A stretch of DNA of 42,494 bases from Clostridiales bacterium (GCA_004556545.1 SFGO01000052.1:1-42494); one strand, 5' to 3'. Shown: positions 24,116-32,851, counted from the stretch's first letter. Notes: generated from the sequence alone by a model not told the origin. A program made the numbers and translations.

Positions 24116-24829
24116 TCAGTTCCCCAAATACGCCCGACGGACGCTGTCATCATGCAGCAGGTCGGAGGCGGAGCCTTCGTTGACGATCTTGCCGGTTTCC
24201 AGCACATAGGCCCGGTCGGCGATGGAAAGCGCCATCTGTGCGTTCTGTTCCACCAGCAGAATGGTGGTTCCGGCATGCTTCAATTCCCGGATGATGTCGA
24301 AGATCTGCTCCACCAGAATGGGAGCCAGACCCATCGACGGCTCGTCCATCATCATCAGCTTGGGCTTGCTCATCAGGGCGCGGCCCATGGCCAGCATCTG
24401 CTGCTCACCGCCGGACAGGGTGCCCGCCACCTGCTTGTAGCGTTCCTTCAGCCGGGGGAAATGATCGTATACATTCTCGATGGATTCTTCCAGCTCGGAA
24501 TTGGGCCGCGTGTATCCGCCCATTTCCAGATTTTCCAGCACGGTCATCTGCAGGAAGATGCGCCGTCCTTCCGGGCAGAGCGCCATCCCCTTCGAAACAA
24601 TCTTGTCCGCAGGCACGCCCACGATGTTCTGGTCGTGCAGAAGGATGCTGCCGCTGCGGGGCTTCAGCAGTCCGGCCACGGTATTCAGCGTCGTGGATTT
24701 GCCCGCGCCGTTGGCGCCGATCAGGGTAACGATCTCGCCCTCGTTCACCTCGAAGGAAATTCCCTTGATGGCGTGAATGCTGCCGTAGTATACGTGGAGG
24801 TTGTCCACCTTCAGCAGAGTGTTGCTCAT
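24116..24829 (-). CDS. livF: Branched-chain amino acid ABC transporter ATPase LivF
   Basis: 237 residues. Walker A GANGAGKST, signature LSGGEQQMLAMGRAL, Walker B LMMMDEPSMGLAP, and the switch His region 'ILLVEQNAQ' as in LivF, where Q/N often follows the Glu. Works on the cytoplasmic face with LivG. Start overlaps the livG stop (ATGA). Last gene of the operon, followed by a terminator. Confidence 0.94.
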   Translation of the reverse strand: MSNTLLKVDNLHVYYGSIHAIKGISFEVNEGEIVTLIGANGAGKSTTLNTVAGLLKPRSGSILLHDQNIVGVPADKIVSKGMALCPEGRRIFLQMTVLENLEMGGYTRPNSELEESIENVYDHFPRLKERYKQVAGTLSGGEQQMLAMGRALMSKPKLMMMDEPSMGLAPILVEQIFDIIRELKHAGTTILLVEQNAQMALSIADRAYVLETGKIVNEGSASDLLHDDSVRRAYLGN

Positions 24830-25677
24830 ACCTCGGCCTCCTTCTTCTTGCCCAGATAGGCCTCGATGACCGCCGGGTTGGACTGAATCTGCTCCGGCGT
24901 GCCCTTGGCGATGATGGAGCCGTAGTTCAGCACCGCAATGCCTTCGCAGATACCCATCACCAGCTTCATATCATGCTCGATCAGCATAATGGCGATCTGG
25001 AAGGTGTCGCGGATCTTCAGGATATTCTCCATCAGCTCCGCCGTTTCGGAGGGGTTCATACCCGCCGCAGGCTCGTCCAGCAGCAGCAGCTTGGGCGAGG
25101 TGGCCAACGCGCGGACGATCTCCAGCCGGCGCTGCGCACCGTAGGGCAGGGAACCCGCCGTCGTGTCCGCCAAGTCCTGCATGTCAAAGATGGACAGCAG
25201 CTCCAGTGCCTTTTCATGCATCAGCTTTTCTTTTTTCCAGTAATTAGGCAGGCGCAGAATACCGGTGCCCATGCCGTAGCGCATACGGTTGTGCAGGCCG
25301 ATTTTCACGTTATCCTCCACGCTCATTTTGTTGAACAGGCGGATATTCTGGAAGGTACGGGCAATGCCCGCCTTATTGACCTGAATGGTATTCATACCGG
25401 CGGTGTCCTTGCCGTCGATCAGGATGGTGCCGGTGGTGGGCTGATACACCTTGGTAATCAGGTTGAAGATGGTCGTCTTGCCCGCGCCGTTGGGGCCGAT
25501 CAGACCGGCGATCTCCGTGCGGCCGATAATCATGTTGAAGTCGTCCACGGCCTTCAGGCCGCCAAATTCCACGCCCAGATGCCGTGCGTCCAGCACAGGG
25601 CGGGTGCCCAGGTCGCGCTCGGGAATGATCGCGTCGCTGGGGAAAGGAACCATGGTGGTGCGTTCTCTTTCAGTCAT
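24826..25677 (-). CDS. livG: Branched-chain amino acid ABC transporter ATPase LivG
   Basis: 283 residues. Walker A GPNGAGKTT, LivG-type signature LPYGAQRRLEI, Walker B LLLLDEPAAGMNP and 'LIEHDM' with the switch His. Start placed at ATG 25677 (MTERER), which overlaps the livM stop as ATGA; a longer frame to 25734 lies inside livM. The first 25 residues before the ATPase core are longer than in E. coli LivG. Confidence 0.93.
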   Translation of the reverse strand: MTERERTTMVPFPSDAIIPERDLGTRPVLDARHLGVEFGGLKAVDDFNMIIGRTEIAGLIGPNGAGKTTIFNLITKVYQPTTGTILIDGKDTAGMNTIQVNKAGIARTFQNIRLFNKMSVEDNVKIGLHNRMRYGMGTGILRLPNYWKKEKLMHEKALELLSIFDMQDLADTTAGSLPYGAQRRLEIVRALATSPKLLLLDEPAAGMNPSETAELMENILKIRDTFQIAIMLIEHDMKLVMGICEGIAVLNYGSIIAKGTPEQIQSNPAVIEAYLGKKKEAEV

Positions 25678-26720
25678 CTTTCGGCCTCTCCTTTCTCTTC
25701 CCGGCTCAGGCGGGATTTGATCACGGCCAGCCATTGCTTGGAGCGTTCGCTGTTGGTCGCCAGCATGACCACAATCAGCACGACGGCGTACACCAGCATG
25801 CGGTAGTCATTGAAGGAGCGCAGCAGCTCCGGCAGAATGGTCAGAAGCGCGGCGGCGATTACGGAGCCGCGGATATTGCCGATGCCGCCCAGCACCACGA
25901 ACACCAGCACCAGAATGGAGGTGTCGAATTTGAACTTGCTGGCGGTGAAGGTGGAGAAGTTCATGCCGAACAGCGTGCCCGCCATACCGGCCAGCACGGC
26001 GGACGTCACGAAGGCCATCAGCTTGTACTTGGTCACGCTGATGCCCACGCTTTCTGCGGCAATGCGGTTATCCCGCAGGGCCATCATAGCCCGTCCGGAA
26101 CGGCTGTTAATCAGGTTCAGCACCACGATCAGCGTGAAGATGATCAGGCAGAAGCCCATGGTAAAGGTCGAAATACGGCTGAGGCCCTGCGCACCCTGGG
26201 GTCCGTTCACAATCAGCTTTCCGGGCAGGGAGGGATTATTGAAGCCGAAATACAGTTGTCCCGCGTCCGTGGAAACATAAACGCAGTTCAGCACATTGCG
26301 GATGATCTCGCCGAAGGCCAGCGTCACAATGGCCAGATAGTCGCCCTGCAGCCGCAGCACGGGAACGCCCACAATCACGCCCATGATTCCGGCAAACACG
26401 CCGCCTGCCAGCATGCCCAGAATCAGCCGCACGGTGGGGTCGGCAATGCCGTCCTTCGTCGCCATGCAGAAAATGGCCCCCGCAAACGCGCCCACGGACA
26501 TAAAGCCCGCGTGGCCTAAGCTCAGCTCGCCGGAAATACCGACTACCAGATTCAGCGATACCGCCATCACGATGTACACGCAGATGGGCACCAGCTGTCC
26601 CTTCAGCGAGCGGCTGATCATGCCCGCGTTCTGCAGGAGCGTCACGGCGACAAAGGCGACGATCACAATCAGGTAAGTGATCAGATTATTGACAAAGGTG
26701 CTGTTACGCTTTTTCTTCAT
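25674..26720 (-). CDS. livM: Branched-chain amino acid ABC transporter permease LivM
   Basis: 348 residues, about nine to ten membrane segments. 'SGELSLGHAGFMSVGAFAGA', 'PVLRLQGDYLAIVTLAFGEIIR' and 'MALRDNRIAAESVGI' are the LivM hallmarks; the last is the cytoplasmic loop that touches the ATPases. Partner of LivH. Starts 13 bases after livH. Confidence 0.94.
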   Translation of the reverse strand: MKKKRNSTFVNNLITYLIVIVAFVAVTLLQNAGMISRSLKGQLVPICVYIVMAVSLNLVVGISGELSLGHAGFMSVGAFAGAIFCMATKDGIADPTVRLILGMLAGGVFAGIMGVIVGVPVLRLQGDYLAIVTLAFGEIIRNVLNCVYVSTDAGQLYFGFNNPSLPGKLIVNGPQGAQGLSRISTFTMGFCLIIFTLIVVLNLINSRSGRAMMALRDNRIAAESVGISVTKYKLMAFVTSAVLAGMAGTLFGMNFSTFTASKFKFDTSILVLVFVVLGGIGNIRGSVIAAALLTILPELLRSFNDYRMLVYAVVLIVVMLATNSERSKQWLAVIKSRLSREEKGEAER

Positions 26721-26733
26721 GTCATTCGCCCCC

Positions 26734-27621
26734 TTACACCTTTTCCCGAATCTTCTTGCCCAGAAGTCCGGCGGGCTTCACCAGCAGGATCACGATCAGG
26801 ATGGCGAACACGATAGCGTCGCCCAGTTCCGTGGAAATATAGCTCTTGCCGAAAATCTCGATGATGCCCAGCAGAATGCCGCCCAGCATAGCGCCGGGGA
26901 TGGAGCCGATACCGCCGAACACGGCTGCGGTGAAGGCCTTGATACCGGGCATGGAGCCGGTGGTGGGCATCAGCGTGGGATAGGCGGAGCACAGCAGCAC
27001 GCCCGCGATGGCCGCCAGCGCGGAGCCGATGGCGAAGGTCACGGAAATGGTGCGGTTCACATTCACGCCCATCAGCTGGGCCGCGCCCTTATCCTCGCTG
27101 ACCGCGCGCATGGCCTTGCCCATGCGGGTCTTGCCGGTGAACCAGGTCAGGCCGATCATAATCAGAATGCAGGCCAGCACCGTCACAATGGCCACGTCGG
27201 AGATAATCAGCTGGCCGTCAAACAGGCGCAGGGGGCCGAAGCTGATGATGGACGTAAAGCTCTTGGGGTTGGAGCCCCAGATCAGCAGCGCCAGATTCTG
27301 CAAAAAGTAGCTCATACCAATGGCGGTAATCAGCACCGCCAGCGAGGGAGCGCTTCGAAGGGGCTTATAAGCCAGCCGTTCGATCGTCATACCCAGCAGC
27401 GTGCAGACAAACATGGCCGCCAGCACGGAAAGCCACGCGGGCAGGTTCAGGTATTGGGTAACGCAGAAGGAAATGTAAGCGCCGATCATGATGACGTCGC
27501 CATGGGCAAAGTTCAGCATTTTGGCGATGCCGTACACCATGGTATAGCCCAGTGCGATGATTGCGTACACACTTCCCAGACTGATACCGTTGATCAGGTT
27601 GGAAAGGAACGACAAGTGCAT
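26734..27621 (-). CDS. livH: Branched-chain amino acid ABC transporter permease LivH
   Basis: 295 residues, about eight membrane segments. 'NGISLGSVYAIIALGYTMVYGI', 'NFAHGDVIMIGAY' and 'MGKAMRAVSEDKGAAQLMG' (ATPase-contact loop) are diagnostic. ATG at 27621 is preceded by TTG in frame, and the ribosome site is weak (GAGAGATTGGGGG). It follows livK after a 391-base gap. Confidence 0.93.
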   Translation of the reverse strand: MHLSFLSNLINGISLGSVYAIIALGYTMVYGIAKMLNFAHGDVIMIGAYISFCVTQYLNLPAWLSVLAAMFVCTLLGMTIERLAYKPLRSAPSLAVLITAIGMSYFLQNLALLIWGSNPKSFTSIISFGPLRLFDGQLIISDVAIVTVLACILIMIGLTWFTGKTRMGKAMRAVSEDKGAAQLMGVNVNRTISVTFAIGSALAAIAGVLLCSAYPTLMPTTGSMPGIKAFTAAVFGGIGSIPGAMLGGILLGIIEIFGKSYISTELGDAIVFAILIVILLVKPAGLLGKKIREKV

Positions 27622-27658
27622 CAACCCCCAATCTCTCTTGTGAAAGGCTACCGATTCT

Positions 27659-27687
27659 ATTTTAATTCCAAACGTTCAAAACAGCAA
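27659..27687 (-). promoter_or_regulatory. Possible second promoter before livH
   Basis: Leftward: TTGCTG (27687-27682), 17 bases, TAAAAT (27664-27659). It would give a 45-base leader. The match is moderate; the main promoter is before livK. Confidence 0.4.
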
Positions 27688-27872
27688 GCCGGAAAACGTC
27701 CGTCTTTGTTCTTTTCCCGTTTTATTTTTAAGACAATGCCGCACAAATGAGGTGGCGCGATAACGAGTGCATTTTTTGTCAGACGCAATGGCAAAACTCG
27801 AAGGTTTACTGGAGGTAAATCGAGAGGATGGCGGAAAATGCATCGCTAGCGCCGCTGCCGAATTGTGCGGTA

Positions 27873-27927
27873 TTGCCTTATATAGGCAAAGTGGAGAGCG
27901 CCGCTCCCGCAGCGTTCTCCACTTGCC
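27873..27927 (-). promoter_or_regulatory. Two overlapping hairpins in the livK-livH spacer
   Basis: A large stem pairs GGCAAAGTGGAGAGCG (27885-27900) with CGTTCTCCACTTGCC (27913-27927). A small stem pairs TTGCCT (27873-27878) with AGGCAA (27884-27889). They share bases 27885-27889, so only one can be complete at a time. No T run follows. Likely roles are protection of the livK mRNA 3' end or partial attenuation. The rest of the 391-base spacer is AT-rich with no gene. Confidence 0.55.
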
Positions 27928-28012
27928 GTCAGACCTTTTCCGTCTGTCCCGAAGAAAGGCTCGGAATCGTCCTTCCTTCTTACCGTCCCAATGCCGGACG
28001 GCAGCGGGCCTG

Positions 28013-29155
28013 TTACTGAGCGCTTTCCACGTTGTCAGCGCCCACATACGCGCCGTCCTTGATCACGGCGGCGTAAGGCGTCTTGCTCACTTCGCCCTCG
28101 GCGTTCCAGGTCATGGTGCCGGTCACGCCTTCCACGGTGATGGTGGGCATATAGGCGATCATGGCTTCGCAGATTTCTTCAGCGCTCATATCGGCGTTGA
28201 TCGCGCCGTCCTTCAGCGCCTGATAGATCACGTACACGCAGTCATAGGTATCGGCGGAGAACTGAGTGGGGATGTCGCCGAACTTCTCTTCGTACTTAGC
28301 GGTGAAGGCCGCGCTCTGCTCATCCTTGGAGTCCGCAGAGTAGGGGGTCAGCAGCATGACGCCCTCGGCCAGGCTGGTGTCGAAACCTTCCATGGTCAGC
28401 AGGCCGTCCATGCCGTCCACGCCGAAGAATACCGGCTTGTACTCCACAGCAGCAGCCTGCTTGAAGATCATGGATGCGGGGGTGTAGTAGATGGGCAGGA
28501 ACACCAGCTCAGCGCCCTTATCCTTCGCGTCGGCCACCTGCACGGAGAAGTCGGTGGTATCGTCGGTGAAGGTGGTCACGGAGACGATCTCCAATCCCAG
28601 CTCCTTGGCCTTGGCTTCGAAGCTCTGGTAAATGCCGGTGGAGTAAGCGTCGGCGTTATTGTAGATCACGGCGACCTTGGTGGCCAGCTTATGCTCGGCG
28701 ATATACTCGGCAGAAGCGGAACCCTGCGACGGATCGGAGAAGCAAACCTGGAACATATTGTCCTTATCGGCGGTCACGCTGGGGGAAGAGGCGGAAGGAG
28801 TCAGCATAAAGACGCGCTCGTCATAGGCCACAGCGGAAACGGCCACGCAGGGGGTGGTGGTCACGCAGCCGACGATCAGCTGAGCGCCCTTATCCATCAG
28901 GTTATTATAAGCGTTGACAGACTTTTCGGCGTCATGCTCGTCGTCTTCGGCCAGGAACTCGATCTGAGGGCCGCCCAGCGCGTTGATTTCCTCCACCGCA
29001 ATCTCGCCGCCCTGCTTGGCAGAAGTACCGTATACGGCGGCTCCGCCCGTCAGGGGTCCGATGAAACCAATCTTCAGCGCTCCCTCAGCCACAGCGGGCA
29101 GGGCGAAGCATACTACCATCATCATTGCAACTACCATAGAGACCAGTTTCTTCAT
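28013..29155 (-). CDS. livK: Branched-chain amino acid ABC transporter substrate-binding protein LivK
   Basis: 380 residues of the periplasmic-binding type I fold. The start MKKLVSMVVAMMMVVCFALPAVA is a signal peptide with an apparent type I site (AVA before Glu24); there is no lipobox at its Cys. 'LKIGFIGPLTGGAAVYG' opens the mature domain, with 'TPSASSP' type ligand residues and 'GTMTWNAEGE' near the end. First gene of livKHMGF. AAGGAGG precedes the ATG. Ligand could be Leu/Ile/Val or another amino acid. Confidence 0.93.
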   Translation of the reverse strand: MKKLVSMVVAMMMVVCFALPAVAEGALKIGFIGPLTGGAAVYGTSAKQGGEIAVEEINALGGPQIEFLAEDDEHDAEKSVNAYNNLMDKGAQLIVGCVTTTPCVAVSAVAYDERVFMLTPSASSPSVTADKDNMFQVCFSDPSQGSASAEYIAEHKLATKVAVIYNNADAYSTGIYQSFEAKAKELGLEIVSVTTFTDDTTDFSVQVADAKDKGAELVFLPIYYTPASMIFKQAAAVEYKPVFFGVDGMDGLLTMEGFDTSLAEGVMLLTPYSADSKDEQSAAFTAKYEEKFGDIPTQFSADTYDCVYVIYQALKDGAINADMSAEEICEAMIAYMPTITVEGVTGTMTWNAEGEVSKTPYAAVIKDGAYVGADNVESAQ

Positions 29156-29228
29156 TGTCTTTTCCTCCTTCTAAACTTCCTATCCTTCTCGCCTGTCGAA
29201 GAGGGAGGCTCCCCGGCAGGATTGGTTT

Positions 29229-29257
29229 ATTATAGTCACCCACCGCCCAATCTGCAA
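29229..29257 (-). promoter_or_regulatory. Promoter of the liv operon
   Basis: Leftward: TTGCAG (29257-29252), 17 bases, TATAAT (29234-29229). The leader of about 65 bases has a CCTGCCGG-containing imperfect hairpin before the ribosome site. Two copies of TGCTTG lie at and just above the -35 box. Confidence 0.8.
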
Positions 29258-29335
29258 GCATTTTACAAGCACTTTCCTGTTTTTGTAATGTTTTTTTCAA
29301 GCCCCGGCCAACATTCCACCATTCCAGCCATGACA

Positions 29336-29670
29336 GGCAGGGGCACTGCCCCTGCACCCCACTCCGCGCCCACAGGGCGCGGGGCTGCTCGTGGGAAAGC
29401 AGATTGGCCGCGCAATTACCGCCGCTCGGCGACAGGCCTCGCGGCTCGCGGCAGGGGCAGTGCCCCTGCACCCCTCTCCGCACCCGCAGGGCGCGGGGCT
29501 GCTCGTGGGCAAGCACGTTGGCCGCGCAATTACCGCCGCTCGGCAACGGGCCTCGCGGCAGGGGCAGTGCCCCTGCACCCCTCTCCGCACCCGTAGGGCG
29601 CGGGGCTGCTCGTGGGCAAGCACGTTGGCCGCGCAATTACCGCCGCTCGGCGACAGGCCTCGCGGCTCGC
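29336..29670. repeat. Three tandem copies of a 107-114 bp GC-rich repeat
   Basis: Copies at 29336-29449 (114 bp), 29450-29556 (107 bp, lacking the last seven bases) and 29557-29670 (114 bp) differ at few positions. Each begins with a 19-base palindrome (GCAGGGGCAGTGCCCCTGC or its C variant), then GGGCGCGGGG, and ends with GCCGCTCGGC and CCTCGCGG. Open frames cross all copies but have no ribosome site or known protein. The flanks 29258-29335 and 29671-29797 hold no gene. Confidence 0.9.
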
Positions 29671-29797
29671 CGGTCTGGTGTGCCTTTCGCGATTGTTGGC
29701 CGTCATTCGGCAATCCCCTCACGGTGCCCATCTCCCTGCACAACGTCCTATAGGCACGGGACAGCAGATACGGCATGCCGTTCAGGCCAACCCAACG

Positions 29798-29835
29798 AAA
29801 AAGCCAGCGTGACTCAAACATCACACTGGCTTTTT
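29798..29835 (-). terminator. Terminator of the nfeD-floA-lytTR operon
   Basis: AAAAAGCCAGCGTGA (29798-29812) pairs with TCACACTGGCTTTTT (29821-29835) with one mismatch. Read leftward it ends in a T run. It lies about 50 bases after the response regulator stop. Confidence 0.88.
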
Positions 29836-29887
29836 GCGCTCGTTCCAGTCTCGGCACCCGCCGAAGAAGGGCGGCGGACTATATGGA

Positions 29888-30652
29888 TCATTCTGCCTGA
29901 AACATCCGTTCCAGTTCGTCGTATTTTTCCCGGGTAATCAGCGCGTCCTGCGGGATTCCTTCCAGCCGGGCCGCGTAAGTCCAGCGTCCATAGGGAGTAA
30001 TATCCCGAATTTTATTCAGGTTGACGATATAGCTCTTATGGCAGCGAAAAAACAACTCGGCGGGCAATCGTTCCTCCATATCGCCCAGCGAATCGCCGGT
30101 AACGTAACGGCTTCCGTCCGCCGTATACAGCACGGTGGAGCGTTCCTCCCGCTGGATCAGCACAATATCATCAAAGCTCAGAAAGCTGACGCCGCCCCGG
30201 TGGTGAAGCATCATGCGTCCTCCCATCCGGGGCCGGGCAAGGGGCTGGCGGGCAGGCTGCGGCGCTTTTTCGAACTGCCTGTTCAGCAGTTTCCTCGCCC
30301 GTTCCAATGTCTGCATCACCCGTTCCACCTTGAAGGGCTTCACCAGATAGTCGAAGGCGTATACTTCAAAAGCATCGCCCATATAGCCCTCGTGAGCCGT
30401 GGCGAAGATCAGCAGAATCGCCGGGTTCATGTCCTGAATGACCCGGGCGCATTCCACGCCGGTCATTTCAGGCATTTCCACATCCAGAAAAACCACGTCG
30501 GGCCGCAGCGTCTCCGCCAGTTCGATGGCCTGTTTGCCGTCGGCGGCCTCCCCGGCCAGCGTAAAGCCTTCCGCTTTCTCGATCAGGCGGCGCAGGATCA
30601 TCCGCATGCCGCTGTCGTCGTCGGCGATCAGCACCCGCAGCTCTCCGTTCAT
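29888..30652 (-). CDS. LytTR family response regulator
   Basis: 254 residues. An N-terminal receiver domain (about 5-120) has the acidic pair Asp11-Asp12, phospho-acceptor Asp57 in FLDVEMPE, Thr in FATAHE and Lys in LVKPF. A linker rich in Pro/Arg leads to a C-terminal LytTR DNA-binding domain (about 150-250) with 'ERSTVLYTADG' and 'FRCHKSYIVNLNKI'. Start at ATG 30652, overlapping the preceding stop as ATGA. No histidine kinase is encoded nearby; it is the last gene of an operon with nfeD and floA. Target genes unknown. Confidence 0.92.
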   Translation of the reverse strand: MNGELRVLIADDDSGMRMILRRLIEKAEGFTLAGEAADGKQAIELAETLRPDVVFLDVEMPEMTGVECARVIQDMNPAILLIFATAHEGYMGDAFEVYAFDYLVKPFKVERVMQTLERARKLLNRQFEKAPQPARQPLARPRMGGRMMLHHRGGVSFLSFDDIVLIQREERSTVLYTADGSRYVTGDSLGDMEERLPAELFFRCHKSYIVNLNKIRDITPYGRWTYAARLEGIPQDALITREKYDELERMFQAE

Positions 30653-31161
30653 CCACGCCTCCCCCACTTCCGGTGGCCGGGCCGGGTCAGGATCTCATTC
30701 ATGACCACGCCCTGCACGATGGAGCGGCTGTCCCACGACAGTACAGGGGAGGTTTCCTCGTAAGGGTTGGGTTCGTCCGGCAGGTGTTGAACCGTAAATT
30801 CTTCCTCATGGCCGTGGCCCAGCTCCGGGTCGCACAGGTCGCGGCCCTCATCGCTGTCCGCGTTCAGGCTGCCCACATAGTCGCCGGGCCGGGTCAGGGG
30901 AGCCCGTTCCAGCGAATGGGACATTCCCTGACCTTCGTCGGAAAAGCCTTCCGCCTCCTGACAGAAGGGCTCCGGGTCGGCCAAGGGGGCAGGGGTAACT
31001 CTGGTTACGCTGACGGGGTCTGTCGGCTCAAAATGAATGGGCTTGGGGTTCACCTGTCCCCGCCGGTAAGGGGCGGATTTTTTTCGGGACTGTTTCACGC
31101 CGCTCTTTCGGAACAGCGATACGCATACGCCGATGATAATCAATGCCACTAATGTGTCCAT
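30649..31161 (-). CDS. Single-pass membrane protein of unknown function
   Basis: 170 residues. An N-terminal hydrophobic segment (3-17) followed by basic residues (RKSGVKQSRKK) predicts one membrane anchor with the rest in the cytoplasm. The remainder is acidic, Pro-rich and probably disordered. I do not recognise a family. It lies between floA and the LytTR regulator gene, overlapping the latter by four bases, so the two products are made together. A role in controlling the regulator is possible but not shown. Confidence 0.65.
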   Translation of the reverse strand: MDTLVALIIIGVCVSLFRKSGVKQSRKKSAPYRRGQVNPKPIHFEPTDPVSVTRVTPAPLADPEPFCQEAEGFSDEGQGMSHSLERAPLTRPGDYVGSLNADSDEGRDLCDPELGHGHEEEFTVQHLPDEPNPYEETSPVLSWDSRSIVQGVVMNEILTRPGHRKWGRRG

Positions 31162-31201
31162 GAGTTCCCTCCTTTCTGAAAAACGGTGAGTCGGTCAGGC
31201 A

Positions 31202-32254
31202 TTACTTGCCGCTGCCTTCGTTCATCCGAGGGGCGGAGACGGGGGCGCTGGCCTTGGCGATGCCTTCCCGCATGCTGGTATCCGCTTCCAGATTTTTCAG
31301 CTGATAGTAGTCCATCACGCCGATCTTGCCTTCCCGCAGAGCGGCGGCCATGGCCTTGGGCACTTCGGCCTCGGCTTCCACCACGCGAGCGCGCATCTCC
31401 TGCACGGAGGCCTTCATTTCCTGCTCCCGGGCCACGGCCATGGCCCGGCGTTCCTCGGCGCGGGCCTGAGCGATGCGGCGATCGGCCTCGGCCTGATCCA
31501 TCTGCAGCTGAGCGCCCACGTTGCGGCCCACGTCCACGTCGGCGATGTCGATGGAGAGGATCTCGTAGGCGGTACCGGCGTCCAGGCCCTTGTTCAGCAC
31601 GGTCTGGCTGATCAGGTCGGGGTTTTCCAGCACCTGCTTGTGGGTCTCGCTGGAACCGACGGTGGTGACGATACCCTCGCCCACGCGGGCGATGATGGTT
31701 TCTTCCCCGGCGCCGCCCACCAGACGTTCAATGTTGGTGCGCACGGTAACGCGGGCCTTGGCCCGCAGCTCGATGCCGTCCTTGGCGATGGCGGCGACCA
31801 CAGGGGTCTCGATGACCTTGGGGGTAACGCTCATCTGCACGGCCTGCAGCACGTCGCGGCCTGCCAGATCAATGGCGGAAGCCTTTTCAAAGGGCATTTC
31901 AATGTTGGAACGCTGGGCGGCGATCAGGGCGTTGATGACCCGATCCACATTGCCGCCCGCCAGATAGTGGGTTTCCAGCTTGGAAAGGGTCACGTCCAGA
32001 CCGGCCTTGCGGGCCTTGATGAGGGGATTCACCAGCAGCTTGGGCTGGATGCGGCGCAGGCGCATACCGGCCAGCGAGCCGATGCTCACATGCACTCCGG
32101 CGGCCAGAGAGGTAATCCACAGGCCCACCGGCACAAAGCGCAGGAAAACCAGCACCAGAATCAGCGCCAGCGCGATGACCAGCACGATCCACAGTGCCGA
32201 CAGCTCATTGCTGCCATAGCCGTAAGAATTGACAAGTGTCCAGAGAAAATCCAT
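31202..32254 (-). CDS. floA: Flotillin-like protein FloA
   Basis: 350 residues. A hydrophobic N-terminal region (about 20-60) enters the membrane as a hairpin, followed by the conserved 'RLRRIQPKLLVNPLIKARKAGL' segment, the SPFH/PHB domain (to about 240), and a Glu/Ala-rich coiled region ('QAEADRRIAQARAEERRAMA'). FloA organises membrane microdomains and works with NfeD, encoded upstream as is usual in Bacillota. The following two genes are not part of the usual set. Confidence 0.95.
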   Translation of the reverse strand: MDFLWTLVNSYGYGSNELSALWIVLVIALALILVLVFLRFVPVGLWITSLAAGVHVSIGSLAGMRLRRIQPKLLVNPLIKARKAGLDVTLSKLETHYLAGGNVDRVINALIAAQRSNIEMPFEKASAIDLAGRDVLQAVQMSVTPKVIETPVVAAIAKDGIELRAKARVTVRTNIERLVGGAGEETIIARVGEGIVTTVGSSETHKQVLENPDLISQTVLNKGLDAGTAYEILSIDIADVDVGRNVGAQLQMDQAEADRRIAQARAEERRAMAVAREQEMKASVQEMRARVVEAEAEVPKAMAAALREGKIGVMDYYQLKNLEADTSMREGIAKASAPVSAPRMNEGSGK

Positions 32255-32338
32255 GTTCTTTCCTCCTCGCGATAATGAAATGGGAATAATGGTGAATGAA
32301 GAATGTAGGAATGAGGAATAGGGAATAGGGAATAAAGC
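32255..32338. other. Short low-complexity spacer between nfeD and floA
   Basis: The stretch 32278-32337 is made of imperfect GGAATA/GAATG units, with GGGAATA three times in a row near 32320. It is A/G-rich on the + strand and unlike the GC-rich surroundings. No gene or hairpin is seen; the floA ribosome site lies at its left end. Confidence 0.6.
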
Positions 32339-32851
32339 CTATTGAAGCGGCCGTCTGCGCACCACCACAGCCGCGCCCTCCACGTGATCGACGATCACGG
32401 GCGTATCCTTGGGAATGAAATCCCCCTGCGAGGCTACGTTGAGCCGAACGCCGTCAAACTCAGCCAGTCCGGTAGGCCGCAGCGGCGTGGTAGTCACGCC
32501 CTGCCGTCCGACGAAGACCTGCATGTCGGCCGCGCTGGTAGCCGTGTAGCCGTTCTCGGCGGTTTCCTCCTCCTTGAGGATGATGTTGGATTTAGACAGC
32601 CGTCCCCGGTTGGCGGAGCGCAGCGCCAGCGAGATGGCAACGGCTACAATGGCCAGGATCAGCACGGTAACGCCCAGCGCCGCCAGCCCGCCGTGCCACA
32701 GGTAGGTCAGCACAATGGCCGCGCCTTCCAGCACAATGCCGGAGATGCCCGGCAGGCCGAAGCCCGGCATAAAGACTTCGACGATCAGCAGGATGACGCC
32801 GAAAAGAAAACAGAGGAGAATCGGCAGATTCTCCAGAAGAAACGCTTCCAT
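32339..32851 (-). CDS. NfeD family membrane protein
   Basis: 170 residues. Three to four membrane segments occupy residues 8-80, including 'VEVFMPGFGLPGISGIVL', which is the NfeD signature. The C-terminal OB-fold (about 110-165) shows 'VGRQGVTTTPLRPTGLAEFDG' and 'VIVDHVEGAAVVV'. This is the short form without the N-terminal ClpP-like protease. It partners with FloA. Start ATG 32851 follows AAGGAGG; the upstream extension to 32914 crosses the promoter. Confidence 0.92.
   Translation of the reverse strand: MEAFLLENLPILLCFLFGVILLIVEVFMPGFGLPGISGIVLEGAAIVLTYLWHGGLAALGVTVLILAIVAVAISLALRSANRGRLSKSNIILKEEETAENGYTATSAADMQVFVGRQGVTTTPLRPTGLAEFDGVRLNVASQGDFIPKDTPVIVDHVEGAAVVVRRRPLQ

Noticed and set aside
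29336..29670. CRISPR array
   Set aside because: Units are 107-114 bp and directly abutting with no variable spacers; no cas genes are present.
29297..29857. Open frames across the tandem repeats
   Set aside because: Periodic low-complexity translation of a DNA repeat, no ribosome site, no start supported.
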